Positions 11,182-24,413 are shown, counted from the first letter of the stretch. The stretch: 64,000 bases of DNA from Fasciolopsis buskii (GCA_008360955.1 LUCM01007754.1:25226-89225); one strand, 5' to 3'. Notes: generated from the sequence alone by a model not told the origin. Program-made: numbers and translations.

Positions 11182-13195
11182 CTAGTTGTGACCACCAAGA
11201 ATTTGGAATTCCATAAAGGGAGAGTGGGGCAAATGATTCTGTCTCCATTGCCGGATCCATTCGTGTCAGATTCGTGTGATGCCATTCGGCAAGGGGCACG
11301 CAGACCGAGGTCATCTGGAGCTCCCCAACCGAGTTTTTTGTCCGTGTGTACTTTCCTCGATCTTATCGTTGAAATCCCATTGCTTATCATTACTATTTGT
11401 TTATTGATTGGAGAACCGGCCACGTAGGCTATAAATTCGGACTACGTGTACCCTCATCTCGAATACTTTCTAAAAGCTGCGACAGTCTGAATATTCCGAT
11501 TTGGTTCTTTCCTAATCCGAATAAGTCCAACTAGTCACCCCCGGGCGAATCCGAAGGAGTGCGAAACCGAGGCCGAGTATCACGGCAGTTGATGTGAACC
11601 GAACGTCAAATGACGTTTCGGCACAAGTTCCCTGTAACCAGACCAGATCAGATGGAATTTTATTAGCGCAACCGATTAGAACGAGTTGCCCATTGTATCG
11701 ATGTCCCTAGGCTCATAAACTAACAAGGAACAACCAACCGGTCACGAGGTGACATTCTTGGGTTAAATTACAATTAGCCCAGTTTTCGGTTGTTGTGAAC
11801 AAAAGGTTTGACAGGTGTATACCTAATTTTTGTCGCAAATACGTCTTGAAAACAGTTACTCACGTTATCCGAGATACCGGCTAGTTATAACTTTCACCGA
11901 CATCGTTATCCCAGTTTCATTTTAGGACAAATTTTTTCTCCAAATTGATCCGGTTTCAGACAACGGGGGACGTTTACACACTAGCTAAACTGACACGAAA
12001 TTTGGTAAACAAAAACAGAATAGCTCAAATATCACGTTGCAGACCAAAATGACTCGAAAGTTTAGAAAAATTGCTGCTGCTCAATTATGCCGTTTTGCGT
12101 ATCCCAAAGAGTTAGATCGAATGTTAGATTGAGTGCAAGTGAGCTCAGTTTGCCTAAATACGGCGGATTCTTTATCACAGGGTAAACAGTTATGTCCCAT
12201 ATGTATACAAGACACATTTTTGACTTGCAGAAAACACACTGTACTCGATTCATCCGAGTTTAGTATTTCTGTATTTCTACTCAGTTCCTTTTAGCACATC
12301 TGACGGTGAAGTTGTCACACGGCACTTGGTGATTGTCACCTGTCTAATTCTATTTTCTGCGGTTATTTCATCGAACTGTGAGACACTCGGAAGTCCTAAT
12401 TGAACCCAATACGGGAAACAGTTTCAGACGAAGAAGATGCGTTTTGAATTCGCATAGCATCTCCTAGATAAGAAGCTAAGCAAACTGCAATTCCTGCGAT
12501 TATGAGCGTTGTCTGGAATGAACTGGAATCCTTTTCCATATCACAGTCATTTTGGAGACTTTACTGCAAAAGAAGGGAAGATTATTAGTTTCTTGCCTGA
12601 TTCCAAGTCCTACCAAATGGTGAACAAAAACCCCTCACGAATTATCACCGAATCAAATAAAACAAACGATCAAATTGATCAGCCAAATATTTTGCACATG
12701 TCCAATTAGACTTGATACAATAAACCGGTACGAAAAACGACTAGATATATTTGGAACTGCATCGGCAGTCATCTCATGATATGACCCGTCTCGTTCTATT
12801 TGTGTACAATTAAATTAGAATAACTGATAAAATATGATTGAAATAGTTGAAATTTTTAGAAAAAACAATTTGCTACTGATTGATTGAAATTCATTGTCCA
12901 CGCATCGGTGAAATGGATGATACTGGCAAATTTATCGACCCGCTCATTTGAATTCGTTTCCGATTGCACAAACTTATTTGTTTCTTTTGACCGCATTATT
13001 TTTGCATCAACTAACCAGAACTTTTGGTGTGGATTCATTTGTTCATTTGTTTCCCCAATGAAAATCAGCAAAAGTGGTCAAACCAAATAGAATTTAGGAT
13101 TGCGAAAGTTTGTTTTCCCTCGATACTCAGGTAGTCCTTGGATAAAGCAACCTGATATGTTCCGTAATTTTTATCTGTAGGTCATTCGATTGACA
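11182..13195. other. No firm gene; weak exon candidate at 12295-12403 (+)
   Basis: At 12295 a CCTTTTAG acceptor is followed by 35 open codons with a hydrophobic run (HLVIVTCLILFSAVIS) and a TGA at 12401. The frame is also open upstream, so this remains weak. Both strands are open around 12856-13090 without a recognisable product. Nothing else is identified. Confidence 0.35.
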
Positions 13196-13800
13196 GTGGG
13201 AGGAAGTTCTGACATACAGAACAAGTATGAATGCATGATATTTTGAGAATCTTAACTAGTCAATTAGGAAGGGAAATGTAGATGGTTGGAAAAAATACAC
13301 GCCTTTCGCCCCGGGTACGATGACAGCCGCCGCTAATAGTCAAGGGTAACTCGTCCTTATCTCACCTAATGGCAAACGAGTTAAAGTGGTCTACTTTTAG
13401 TTTGATACAACTTCACGTATGGTAAAATTTATCACAAGACGGGCTTAGTCTCATGGAAATTTTAGAAGTTTTAAACAAACGTGAAATTCCGGCCGGTACC
13501 CTGGGTGATTTGATCGAAAATGAACAGAATATCAGTAAGGAATAAATTGTTTCATTCCGCTTGGGGCTGACGACCTTGTGATTGGAAAATTACAATCTCA
13601 ATAGAATCTGATACGATTGATTAGGAGCGTGAATGAGTGTCAAGTCCACTTAGGAATCGCATGGTCATTCGTCGGAGGATTTTCGTCTGTCAGGCAAGAC
13701 TAAATTTGAGAAAGTGAACATAAGGCCTGAAAGTATTGATTCTTGAGTTGACTGTTTATCCACTCATGATTTGTTATGCCTCGACCAAATTTTCAATTGA
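13196..13800 (+). repeat. Left long inverted-repeat arm
   Basis: It pairs with 18905-19492. The outer end begins GTGGGAGGAAGTT; the inner end is the ACCAAATTTTCAATTGA word at 13784-13800. It is not protein coding as far as I can see. Confidence 0.85.
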
Positions 13801-16344
13801 CAGTTACATCAAACAATACGATATTTATTTGGTTATTTAGGAGATACGAACAATCGGTGGAGCTGCACGCGGCACTCGGTTACCGGCTTTAGGAACTAGG
13901 TTCTCAACAATGTGAGACTTGCGGCTATCTTAACTGGAAGGGAGCCACAATAGGGACGCCTTTCGTTTTACCTCTCTGAAACGTTTTTTTAATTGGTATG
14001 CATACGTAATCGTCTTCTGTAAACGAATTCTAATCGGACGCTGAGAGGGAATTGGTAGACTTATTTTGATCGGAGCTAGTATTGTGTTCTGCTGTTGACA
14101 AAGGCTCGCCTTATTGGTCTGATTACATCATACACAACCGGTTTGAATAATACTCAATAAGTTATCCAAATGGAAATTCGTTTGTAGGGACCACATCGGT
14201 CAGTTGGTTTACTTCATGAAAACATGGTCTAGTGGTCAGTTTACCATCGTTCGCTCATAAACGTATCAAGTAAACTCCCTATCATATCTCATCATGCATT
14301 CGTTTGTACACTAAATTGTATTGATTCATAGATAGCATTCATACCACCCAATCCACTCTGGTTAGTGCGTGAGTGTGGTAAGTTTTACTCTTCTAATCCC
14401 CGATTGCCTCTCCGCGTGGTGCATTTTGTGTACACTTTCGTTCAGTCGACTTTAGAAGACATCTGGCAATTAATGTTTGAAAATAGTTCCAACTCGCCCA
14501 AGGGAACAAACATTTGTTGCCATTTTCCGTGGTCTACTTTCTCTCGTCATGACCTACCTTAAAATCGCAAATCGTCGAGCATGTTTTGAGAATAAGGATA
14601 CACGGCGCACTCGGACCAATAATATTCCAACTCATAATCGGGAACAGACTGAAGCTTATCGGCTCCATGCACAGAATGTTCAGTTAAGAGTAGAACTTGC
14701 ATTTACATATCATTGACTAGTGGGAGGTACAGTTCTAGAACATAGTCACGCTCATCTTCCCGTTAGACAGCAAACAGATTTTCGGAAACGTATGGTCAGG
14801 ATTCATTTCTCCCAATCGGGGATGCCAAAGCAACTGATGTGGTATACAAGGTATGGGCTAGGGATATGGTCAGATTCCCTCGAGAGGTCGACGTGAGCGA
14901 CTGCGAATGCATATTCGGATCAGGTAGGTTAGTTAGAAACCCAAGGAAATCAAAATTGTGCTGGAATGTGGTTAACCCGGGGTTCTGGGATTGGGTTGAG
15001 TTTGGAATAATGGGGTGTTGGTGGTTCAATAGAGAAGGAGTAAAGGGAAGTTACTTGCTGGGTGTCTGTGAATGAAGAGACGGTGAGATGGGATAGGTTT
15101 CTTGTGTTTAGGCCAGGGCGTTGACAGCCGAGATTCTCGGTATTCACGGCATATTGGTGGTAGCATGCACAATCTGGAACATGGACAGGTGTCCTACCCG
15201 ACCTGATGCATCAGCCTAGGCCGCTGACAGGCAACAACTGGTGTATTACTAGGTCTTTCAAATCTACAATGCAAGTCTAAGGTTCTCTTTCAGCATGCGG
15301 TTCAATCATCATTGACCTCTTGTTCATCGTAAAAAGGAGGGAGGCAGATGAAAGTTGATGCAGTTAGAGCATGACAGCTGAGTTGGCAGGGTGATAGGAT
15401 TAACCAAGGGACAAACGAGAGGATCGGAGTAATTTAGCCGCTGATTTGACGAGGCCGAATGTGTTCCACCGAGGAGTAAAATATTGCTTAGTGAAGGCAG
15501 GTAACCAGAGTTTTATTTGACTGGACGGGACAGAGGGTATTAATTGTCGCCGGACTTGGAAAAAGAGGAAATCCTTGCGTCATGCCGTGTGAGTGGCGGG
15601 AAAGAGGATTTTACGCGCACGGTTTTGGTGAGTTGTCTAAGTCAAACCTGATTGGAAATCTCGGGTGCTTTGGTCAGTATGCATCAACGACGAGCTCTAA
15701 TAAAAGCGAAGCTCAAGTCTAATTCTTCCCGAGCGCGAGACTGACCTTATGATTTGAGGTTTGTGCGCAGAAGATGGAGTTCGAACAGCAGTCAACCAAG
15801 CATAGAAAATATCAATCCTGCACACTACTCACAAGTAATTGTGAGCCCTACAAAGTAATTGTATGTCACACAGACACTGTGACTTCAGAATTTTGACTTT
15901 GCTATCCGATGTCTAGGTAACTGTGTGCCTTTGTGTTTCGAACCATTCTGTGGTTTCAAGGTCCAGCTTACGGTTTACTATTAAATAAACTGAGCCCCAG
16001 AACAAAGCTCACTTACACAAGATTAGCCCTGTGAAAAAAGAAAGCCATTTTGGTCAACCTGAAATGAGTACTAAACTCTGACAAAACCTAGCATGGAGCC
16101 CCTTTTGAGAAGGCAAAATCTCGTCTCCAGGAGATTCATTCCCTTTGTTCTTTGTAATAACAAGTTGCCTTAGGAAAACTTTTCCTTGTTTAACCAGCCT
16201 CATTGATACAAACCGATCGGACAGACCCGCTAAGAGCTCCTGTACGAGCTGATTCAACGCATTGCATTACGTTGAGTCAGACGGTCGTTTCGGTGTATCG
16301 TTTGTTTAGGAACATAAACATGTGTCCTAGTTAGGTCGACAAAA
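13801..16344. other. Core of long-inverted-repeat element, left half
   Basis: No identifiable gene. Open frames of 65-80 codons occur on both strands (14365-14716, 14839-15075), and a minus-strand frame at 16054-16257 reads like protein (NQLVQELLAGLSDRF). None matches a transposase family that I can name. A G-rich stretch lies at 15350-15620. Confidence 0.4.
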
Positions 16345-16420
16345 TTTTGTTCTCTCTTTTTTTTATTAATGAAATGACCGTTTAGATCATTTTCATGGAC
16401 GTGCGGAGGGGGGGTTGTGA
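16345..16420 (-). mobile_element. SINE family 2, 3' fragment
   Basis: On the minus strand the sequence reads GAAAATGATC, then CGGTCATTTCATTAATAAAA and an A/G-rich end. This matches the 3' end of the family 2 SINE at 55405-55450. It is nested in the core of the long-inverted-repeat element, so it inserted after, or came along with, that element. Confidence 0.55.
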
Positions 16421-17915
16421 CAAGCAGATCGTTCTCAAACGGCAAACTTAACCGGTCCCGAGAGAGAGATAGTGAACTTGTAAATTTCAAGTTCAAATAC
16501 CATGATACCTATAATCAGACCAATGTTGTTACATAGCTTGTTCCAATTAGATACAAACGATGTTCTTGTTTCCGTCAACTAATCGAGGCTTGATTGAAAT
16601 CTGTTTGTATTTCTTTGTCTTCGAGTGGGAAGAAACTGTTGGTTTCCACTTTGTCGTTCTGGTGACGTGGAAACCATGAGAAATGACCAGCGCATCGATA
16701 TCCTTTGGTATGCGATCGATTATTGTACGTAGTGTGAACTATTGTAATTCATTTTTTTAAATCTTGTACTAGGTCTTGATTAGAAATAAATTTTACATGT
16801 TGTAAAAGTATTACAATTAGTCCAGTTTTTAGCTCATCATTACAAGTAGAATGTTCGTGACCCAAGCCAACTCGTGACAGCCTCCCGTCCGCATTAGCAC
16901 TCCACATCCCATCTAATTTCCACGTTTCCGCGAGCTCACTCTTTCAGTCAAAATCACTCATGTTCAAATTGCCACGATGCGCTCGGCAACAAGGTCGGAT
17001 GGGAGCCTAATTTTGTCTTTTGGCATGACTATCGGGACAATCACGAACATTATTTGATCAGGCAATCGCATAAACCAAGTGCGAAAGAATTCGGAAGCAA
17101 ATGAGTTCGGTACATTTGGTTCGAATCTGGTCAACACAAAAAGAAACGAAGATCAGATAAAATAAGCACATCACACAAACTCGTTGCTGGCCGGTGGGTG
17201 GGTAGGGGAAACCTCTGAGTTGCTGTAGACAGTGAAAGCAGTGGTGAAATTTCCAATTAGGATCAAGAATGTATGGATGGACTAAAGTCGATTGTCAGTG
17301 AACTAGGACCCGGCCAAAATACGAAGTCGTTCTCAATGCGTCAGTTTTCGGCATAGGAATCGAATCGTTTTTCTATTTGCAAAAATTTACTATTTTCGAA
17401 TCGTTTGAGTTGACAAAATATTTCGCATGGCGTTCTGATTGCCGAGCTTCGCGTTGTATCATCATCAGTCGAGGTGACATAGTCGTCCCCGAGTGGTGAT
17501 GAAATGTGTACGATGCAAACGCGAAACTCAGAGGTCAAAAACCCATGAAAACCAACAATCTAAGCTTGCTTGAATGTGAAAATCCCTCCCCTATTGAAGG
17601 TTAAGCGAGCAGATAAATCATGATGCTAGATCGCTTATTTATGCATACATATCTATATGCATAAGATTCACTAAATGGTTGCATACCGAGGTCGATCAAT
17701 GCAATCACGAAGGTGGGAAAACTACGATGACCACCCGCATGTTAGCACTTCCATTATTTATCCCATGGCATTGATTATTCGTTGCAATTCTTTGTTCATC
17801 TCTAGGCATTCCACCATCCGGCTATCGAAACCTGAAAAATTGACTTAAGGGCTTAACCACAAGACTTTGTAACGATTTGCGGTTCGTATAAAGTCCTCGG
17901 TAGTTCATTTGTTGT

Positions 17916-18701
17916 TTGCCCAAGATGTCGATGAGCGTAGCATCGCATGCGAGTTCGTCGCCCACGATTGACTTGGACTCCGGCTTTAATCATCCCCCCC
18001 TCCATCCCAGAGTGATAATACGTCAGCCTGAATTCAACAATTGGGCATTCGCCTTAGTTCTACTAAACCCAACAACTTTACAAGTGTACAATTGGACAAG
18101 TATGGCTCGATAATACAACCGATCATCTGGTTTTCGATTCCCGAGGACTGCTTACGATCGAACGGCCAAAATGGCCTACAATGAATTGTTATTGCCGACT
18201 TATTTGGGGGCATCTCCACGACAATACTGGAAGCCAACCGTTCTCAGCATAGATCCTAATCAGAGGATTGTCTAGCTCGGAGCACTTCAAAAGTCTTTCA
18301 AAGCCGAGTAGCCACCTACGAGCCCGAATCATATACCCATATCACATAGTAAGCGGAACAACTGTGAAAACATTTCATGTGTCCGCTAATGACAACCATG
18401 TTCTGGTCGAGTGTTGGCGAATGTTGATGCTCATCACAACTGTAATTTTCTGATGATTTTATTTGATCCTAGTCATTATTGCATAGTTTCCTACACGATA
18501 CGAAAAAAGAACGATCATTTGATAGTTTGCGATGGGGATGTTTACAGACAGACGAGTCAAAGAAATCCAGACAGAGGCTTTCTTCGTGCTGAATTAGTTC
18601 TAGTCCCAACGGAAATTACTTTTGTTCATCATTTCCGTAATCGGTGCATTGGTTTGTCTTTCCCGGCCATTACGTTCGAATCTAGGTCACGTGACATATG
18701 A
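17916..18701 (+). pseudogene. Broken protein-like reading frames inside the long-inverted-repeat element
   Basis: One frame is open at 17916-18113, again at 18117-18267 and again at 18411-18701. The gap is bridged in the next frame at 18268-18453. Stretches such as RTAKMAYNELLLPTYLGASP, QYWKPTVLSIDPNQRIV, HIVSGTTVKTFHVSANDNHV and GDVYRQTSQRNPDRGFLRAE look like decayed coding sequence rather than random translation. I recognise no catalytic motif or family. Its place in the element's core makes a dead transposase or accessory gene the natural guess, but that is inference. Chance open frames are the alternative. Confidence 0.3.
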
Positions 18702-18904
18702 CAATGTTTATTCCCAATGAAAATCCACAGTGACATAGAAGAGTCAGGCTAAGCGTCATGATGTGTATCAAACGATAACCTCCGATATCCGTGAGTTTAG
18801 AAAAAAGTATATCGTTACCAACATGGCTATGAACAAACGTCCGTCCGGAATCATTTTGTCTGCGAATATTAGATTCTTGTTGGGGAAATCGTTTGAGTTA
18901 AACT

Positions 18905-19492
18905 TCGATTGAAAATTTGGTCGAGGCATAACAAATCATGAGTGGATAAACAGTCAACTCAAGAATCAATACTTTCGGGACTTATGTTCACTTTCTCAAA
19001 TTTAGCCTTGCCTGACAGACGAAAATCCTCCGACGAATGACCATGCGATTCCTAAGTGGACTTGACACTCATTCACGCTCCTAATCAATCGTATCAGATT
19101 CTATTGAGATTGTAATTTTCCAGTCACAAGGTCGTCAGCAATTTATTCCTTACTGATATTCTGTTCATTTTCGATCAAATCACCCAGGGTACCGGCCGGA
19201 ATTTCACGTTTGTTTAAAACTTCTAAAATTTCCATGAGACTAAGCCCGTCTTGTGATAAATTTTACCATACGTGAAGTTGTATCAAACTAAAAGTAGACC
19301 ACTTTAACTCGTTTGCCATTAGGTGAGATAAGGACGAGTTACCCTTGACTATTAGCGGCGGCTGTCATCGTACCCGGGGCGAAAGGCGTGTATTTTTTCC
19401 AACCATCTACATTTCCCTTCCTAATTGACTAGTTAAGATTCTCAAAATATCATGCATTCATACTTGTTCTGTATGTCCGAACTTCCTCCCAC
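18905..19492 (-). repeat. Right long inverted-repeat arm
   Basis: It is the reverse complement of 13196-13800. It begins TCGATTGAAAATTTGGTCGA and ends AACTTCCTCCCAC. It lacks the 17-base stretch present in the left arm. Confidence 0.85.
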
Positions 19493-22339
19493 GAGGAATT
19501 CTGCGCGCGGTTCGAGGGGAGTGTGTGTGGTGTGGTTTGGGAGAGATGGGAAATCTGCCGTTGTTTGACCGATTGTTTGGTATGCTCACAACGATCGCAT
19601 TAAAACAATTTCGAAAGGCTCCACATTTTTGTTCCGCTTATTTTATCATCGAATTGTCCACTGGTTCTTTTTTGACATAAGCCATAAAACTGTCGATGTT
19701 ACTAACACCATCTTGAAGTCGGTTTGCGGTAACCGGATAATGAACACATTGTCGAACACATCGAAGGCTATGGTATCCACCAATCCGAGGCCCGGATTAG
19801 GCAGCACGACGGAAAGTTTGATCCAGCCGCTGAAGTTACCATGAATGTGGAAAAACGTTGTTCTTTCTTAACTTTGCCTATTTCATCCAACCCCTTTGGA
19901 CTTCGTACCTCTCGTTTTCATATTTTTCATTTAGTCTATCACGTTCACCATTTGCTGCCAACTTGTGACAACCGCCTGATTAAGCGGTTATCATCACAAC
20001 CCACGGAAAGTTTGTGATAAACGTCTTCTCTTAATCCCCTAAAGAATAACGTGTACATGCAAATTTCCAAAGCGAGATGATAAAAAGGAAGGTTTTTACG
20101 CGTTACGAACCTTATTATCGACCCAGGAAGATATTTTACGATTGGGATTGATCGCCTTTTTATCTCCCAGTAAAACAAAATTTGTCCAGGATGTGATTTT
20201 GTATTCGACGTGTCACCATCAATAATCAGTTGTATTCAGTGTATGATAGTGATCCCTGCTGTCACCAGAAGCATCAAAGGAAACAAATCAATAGATGGTA
20301 GACGAAACAAATTGACTGAGACGTATGGAATAAAAATATTTACCGGATGTCTTTTAGGTTATGTTTGCATGTTAACATTCTATTATTTCAATGTTATCTG
20401 TCCACAGACTGTTCCCAAGATGATGGTATCATGGTGTTTATTGTTCCTGAACGATGACAAGCAATCTTATCCCATTAAGGTTTCATGCATTTTTACAAAT
20501 TGCGCGTCACATCAAGCTAGCTTTTTTGATTCAACTACACCAATGATTGTCGTTAACTGATCCCAATATCTGTCATACTATAACCATCGGGTTTGTACCA
20601 CATCTTCACATGTGGGAGAATTTATGCTCGTCGATAACACCAAGTTCATATTGTAACATAAGTCCTATTAGGGAATTTCAGGAAGTGCCAAGATTTCCAT
20701 CGATCGTTTGTATTACTCCCACGACATCCAAGGCTCCGGTCCGGGTGGGGCGATTTGCCGTGTTGAACACTGTGTGTACACCGAACGAAGTGCATACCAG
20801 GATCATCCAGTGTAGTTCAACGATTGCTCTCCTGGAGTAGTAGCAGCAAACGTACTTGATTGATTAGCACGCGAAAACCGAGACCATGATATTGTTGAAG
20901 TTAGATAACTCATGCCACCGAACATCGGCCTGGAAGGGGAACTATCAAAGCACTGACACCACACACACACACACACACACACACGTCTTCCAGCTGGGGA
21001 AGGCTGGGGTTTTAACTTCGTCTGAAATGGTAGATTAAGGTCCTTGACAAGCGAGCGAACTTCGAGTCGGGTACTTCCGAGGGCACAAACGACCACATCA
21101 TTTAAGGTCTGTCCACGAGATGTGAAGTTCGAGTGCTATTCAGTGAAAAACAACGTGGCATTGATCGTTCACGCCACTGGCAAATAATTGTTAAATATAT
21201 ACCATTCGGAATGCTAGCTTCATTGACGGAAACGTGTCGAGTCGTGATGTCTTGGATAAGTTCCCAAAACTCATCAAAACGATTGTTTAACTCAAGTCCA
21301 CGGACAAGTCATCCACCACGTGTCCGGGCAGCGTTTGTTCAACTTTATGCGGTCCAGGTTTACCGTGCTCGGTTGGTTTGGTGACGATAAACTCGAAAGG
21401 GAGACCAGTATCGGGATTGAAATTTTGTTGAGCAAACCGTCTGAGCTAGGCGAAAAAAGTCCATTTATTTAAGTGTCATATGGGAAACATCAATACGAAA
21501 CCGAAGGTTAGCGTTTGTCAACGATGAGACCTCGACTGCATGATTTTATTCTCATACCAAATAGATAGGTATTAAATATTTTTCGTGACACTGAATGCTT
21601 GCGTGCAGGGCAGATGACATGCCCCCCAGTCAGCATGGCTCATTACACATGCTATTGAAAATTCCAGTGGCATGGAACTTTATCTAGTTTGGTAACGAGC
21701 ATCGTTGACCACGCATTGTCATCTATCATTAAGGTAATCGGTGGATCTAGGTGACCGATGTTTGATCCATCTGACCACTATCGATCAATCGGTGAACAAT
21801 TTTCCGTACTTCAAAAATAGTTTCCAGTCCAACATATCGGTTAACCTGACAAGCAATAGTGGCTGCACTTTCATGACATTTGTACTAGTTATGAGGTTCG
21901 ACCGCGAATGCGGACTGCAAGGTCTTTCTACTTTTCGTCAAGTAGACAAATTTTCTGAATCGCTTGGTCTCTGCTGTTTCTTTTGCTCTCTGTCTCTCTC
22001 GCTCTCTCTGTCTGTCACTCACACACACACACACACACACGTGCACATACATACAAACACACGCACAGAGTGTGTCCAGAATAGGGCAGAACAGCAGTCG
22101 AGTGTGAAATGAGATATCCAAAAAGGGATCAATTTACTTCTTCGAGAATGAGCTAAGTATGGTTTCACATACATCTATGAACAAACGAGATTGAGTTTGG
22201 AAATGTGATGACAGATTGTTCTCCATTTGAAATTACCGCAAGTTACAAAATGACCACTTTTTATCCGTTTTTAATAGAAATTCTCTCTACCATTCATCGT
22301 CATTACATGTTCCATTTGTGTTTAAACTAACGGGAAACT
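19493..22339. other. No firm gene; AC and CT/CA microsatellites
   Basis: An AC tract lies at about 20959-20984 and a CT-rich then CA-rich tract at about 21988-22040. Open frames at 20210-20560 (116 codons) and 21741-22112 (123 codons, crossing the CT/CA tract) lack domains and splice support. Nothing else is identified. Confidence 0.45.
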
Positions 22340-22475
22340 CTATCTTCACTTCCTTTAACGGTGAAATAGCCCTGTGCATCATTTTTCCGGAAAGGGTCAG
22401 CCACCAACAAAGGGCTACCGAGTGGGGAAACTGACCGACGGTAGGAGGATTGGAACCCGTGACTTTACTGGGGAA
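22340..22475 (-). mobile_element. SINE family 2, minus strand
   Basis: On the minus strand it reads GGGTTCCAATCCTCCTACCG (B-box-like), GGTCAGTTTCCCCACTCGGT, then CCGGAAAAATGATGCAC. This is the family 2 order seen at 55320-55420. The A-rich tail is poor. Confidence 0.65.
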
Positions 22476-22967
22476 CTGCTCGAAAAAGTTGTGCACCGGT
22501 TGTACTTTGTAGGCTAACGAGAACCGAACCGAGTGGCATACAAGTTGATTTTCATTGAGTCTTTATCACGATATGTCATAAAACAAACATGACAAAATCC
22601 GACAGATTTTGTCAGTCCGGCACTAGAGATGGATCGCATGGATACACACACACCTCCCCCCGGTTTTACCTTGTCCATTCCACTCCCATCATTGTTTTTT
22701 TTTTCGATTTCAATTCGTAACATGATGAAATGCTAACGTTAGAATCTCCATTGTTAGGCGCATCGGTAATCCTATGGGATTATTCAGATGATTGCGGGTT
22801 TTACATTGATTTTTTTTATAATTTTCCAAGGATTTTTAATGCCAGTCGCCAAAAATATCCAGTTGAAAACTTGCTTAGTTATTCTATCAATCAATCATAT
22901 CAATTAGTTGATCAACAAGGAAATTCTCCTAACCATTCTCTCTCTGTTTCTACTTCTCGGCGATTAG

Positions 22968-23385
22968 TCAAATCAACCGGGAATTGAAACGTCTGCAAGT
23001 GGAAGGCGAATTGACCAGTGCAGCAATTCAGGCTATTCGTTGTCGAAATGATTCGCGTCACTTTCACGATACATCAACCAGTATCACGAGTGAACATATT
23101 GCATCGAATAAGGTCAATAGCCCGTCCGAACCTGAAAACAGTTCCCATATGTTACTGAATGCTACCGAAACGCACACATGTGGAGCCACACGATGCCGTA
23201 CAAACGAGAAAGAATCGACCCGGTCGATTCCACCGACGCGAGACCAGTCTGACAATCAATACACCTGTGTCTGCAGGTTAACAGTTCCAACCTTATCCCC
23301 GAAAATGGATGGAATCTCAAGTACGGAACTGTCTAATCTTCGAAGTCGCCAAGAAGCACTGGCCGAACGAATTCAGACACTTCAA
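22968..23385 (+). CDS. Candidate internal exon, coiled-coil-like protein
   Basis: A pyrimidine-rich tract (CTCTCTCTGTTTCTACTTCTC) leads to a CGATTAG acceptor ending at 22967, and a canonical CAA/GTGAGT donor follows base 23385. The 139 codons between are open. They start with a charged helix (QINRELKRLQVEGELTSAAI) and end with another (LRSRQEALAERIQTLQ), both heptad-like. A hydrophilic, Ser/Thr/Asn-rich linker lies between, with several Cys residues. The upstream phase is 1 base over and the donor phase is 0. I do not recognise the family. Downstream, a CTTTCAG acceptor at about 23461 would add nine codons and stop. A frame beginning QHLRERFEETCTPNF after an ATTAG at 23548 looks coding but is out of phase with this donor. 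Confidence 0.55.
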
Positions 23386-24413
23386 GTGAGTTGGGGTTTG
23401 TACTATTAATATCATTTTGATGACAAATCAGTGATCCCAACTTTCTTCCAAATGGCTTTCAGAGGTTCTCTGGTAACAAGAAATTTCACTAGAACAGAAA
23501 TAGGAGAGCGAAATTCATGTTGATCGGTAATAAAATGTTCTCATTAGGCAACATCTTCGTGAGCGTTTCGAAGAAACGTGCACTCCAAATTTTCATACGA
23601 TTTTCGATTGTATTGAGCTGCCGTGTCTAAGTCGATGGTCACCCGTTAAAAGTCGAAATTCCAAATCCCAAATACGCGACCACAGATGGCCTATCAATGT
23701 CTCCGTACTCATTACCACATTGGACCTAGTGGGATTTTGTGTGGTTTTGTATCGTTTAGAATGTTTTGGGGCTCGTGGTTGGTGCTTCCTCACATACTGT
23801 TCCTTGTAGTGTGTCCTAGCGTCTATTGGGCATGTTCTGTCCACCAAACTTATGCATTCAGCTTGTCACTGTAAAATTGAACGCTCCGATACAATGTTCC
23901 TCCTATGAGATAAACAAACTTCTCCTGGGTTTACCGTTCCTAACCAATCGTGATACCGTAAAATGCAACCTAATGTGTTTTGTGCAAACGTTTGACAATT
24001 GGCTTAACTTAAGGGGATGGAGACTGCTCACAGAATCGTTTCTAGAATATGTTCATTGTGACATGAGAACGAGAGTCCAACAGGCAACCAGCCGTCTTTG
24101 ACAAAATTATTCAGTTGTAGGAATTTGGTTCGATTTTTTTCCGAATGATAACTCATGTAATGCCAACACTAAACGTGACATTATGAACCGATAGAAATGT
24201 TGCCAGAAATCATCAATAGCGCACATTGATCGCTCCCGAACTGGGACCTGATCCCGGGACGAGAAAGATTATGAATCAAACGATTTAGCCATGATGCAAG
24301 CTTTAGTGATTCTCAACGGTTTACCGAGCGTCAAACATTCATTCCCTAACCTTCGCATATATATATATATATTCGAGATGAGAAGGAGTACACTAAGTTA
24401 TAACGTATATTGT
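23386..24413. other. No firm gene
   Basis: The protein-like frame from 23549 (QHLRERFEETC, then CIELPCLSRWSPVK) may be an exon of the same coiled-coil gene, but the phase does not match. The rest shows nothing recognisable. A short AT tract sits at about 24358-24372. Confidence 0.4.

Larger units (their letters stand above)
13196..19492. mobile_element. 6.3 kb element with ~600 bp terminal inverted repeats
   Basis: The sequence from 13196 (GTGGGAGGAAGTTCTGACAT) to about 13800 reappears in reverse complement at 18905-19492 with very few differences. One is a 17-base insertion in the left arm near 13549-13566. The arms enclose about 5.1 kb. This is the architecture of a DNA transposon or foldback element with long inverted repeats. 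No target-site duplication is evident at the ends and no intact transposase is present. A run of broken but protein-like frames lies at 17916-18701. A tandem inverted duplication of a host segment is the alternative. The near identity of the arms implies recent formation or gene conversion. Confidence 0.7.

Noticed and set aside
11031..11427. 130-codon minus frame and 94-codon plus frame over the same bases
   Set aside because: As full-length genes neither has a domain; only the last 49 minus-strand codons after an acceptor-like site were kept, at low confidence.
20803..21096. 97-codon minus frame with a VCVCVC run
   Set aside because: It crosses the AC microsatellite and has no recognisable domain or splice support.
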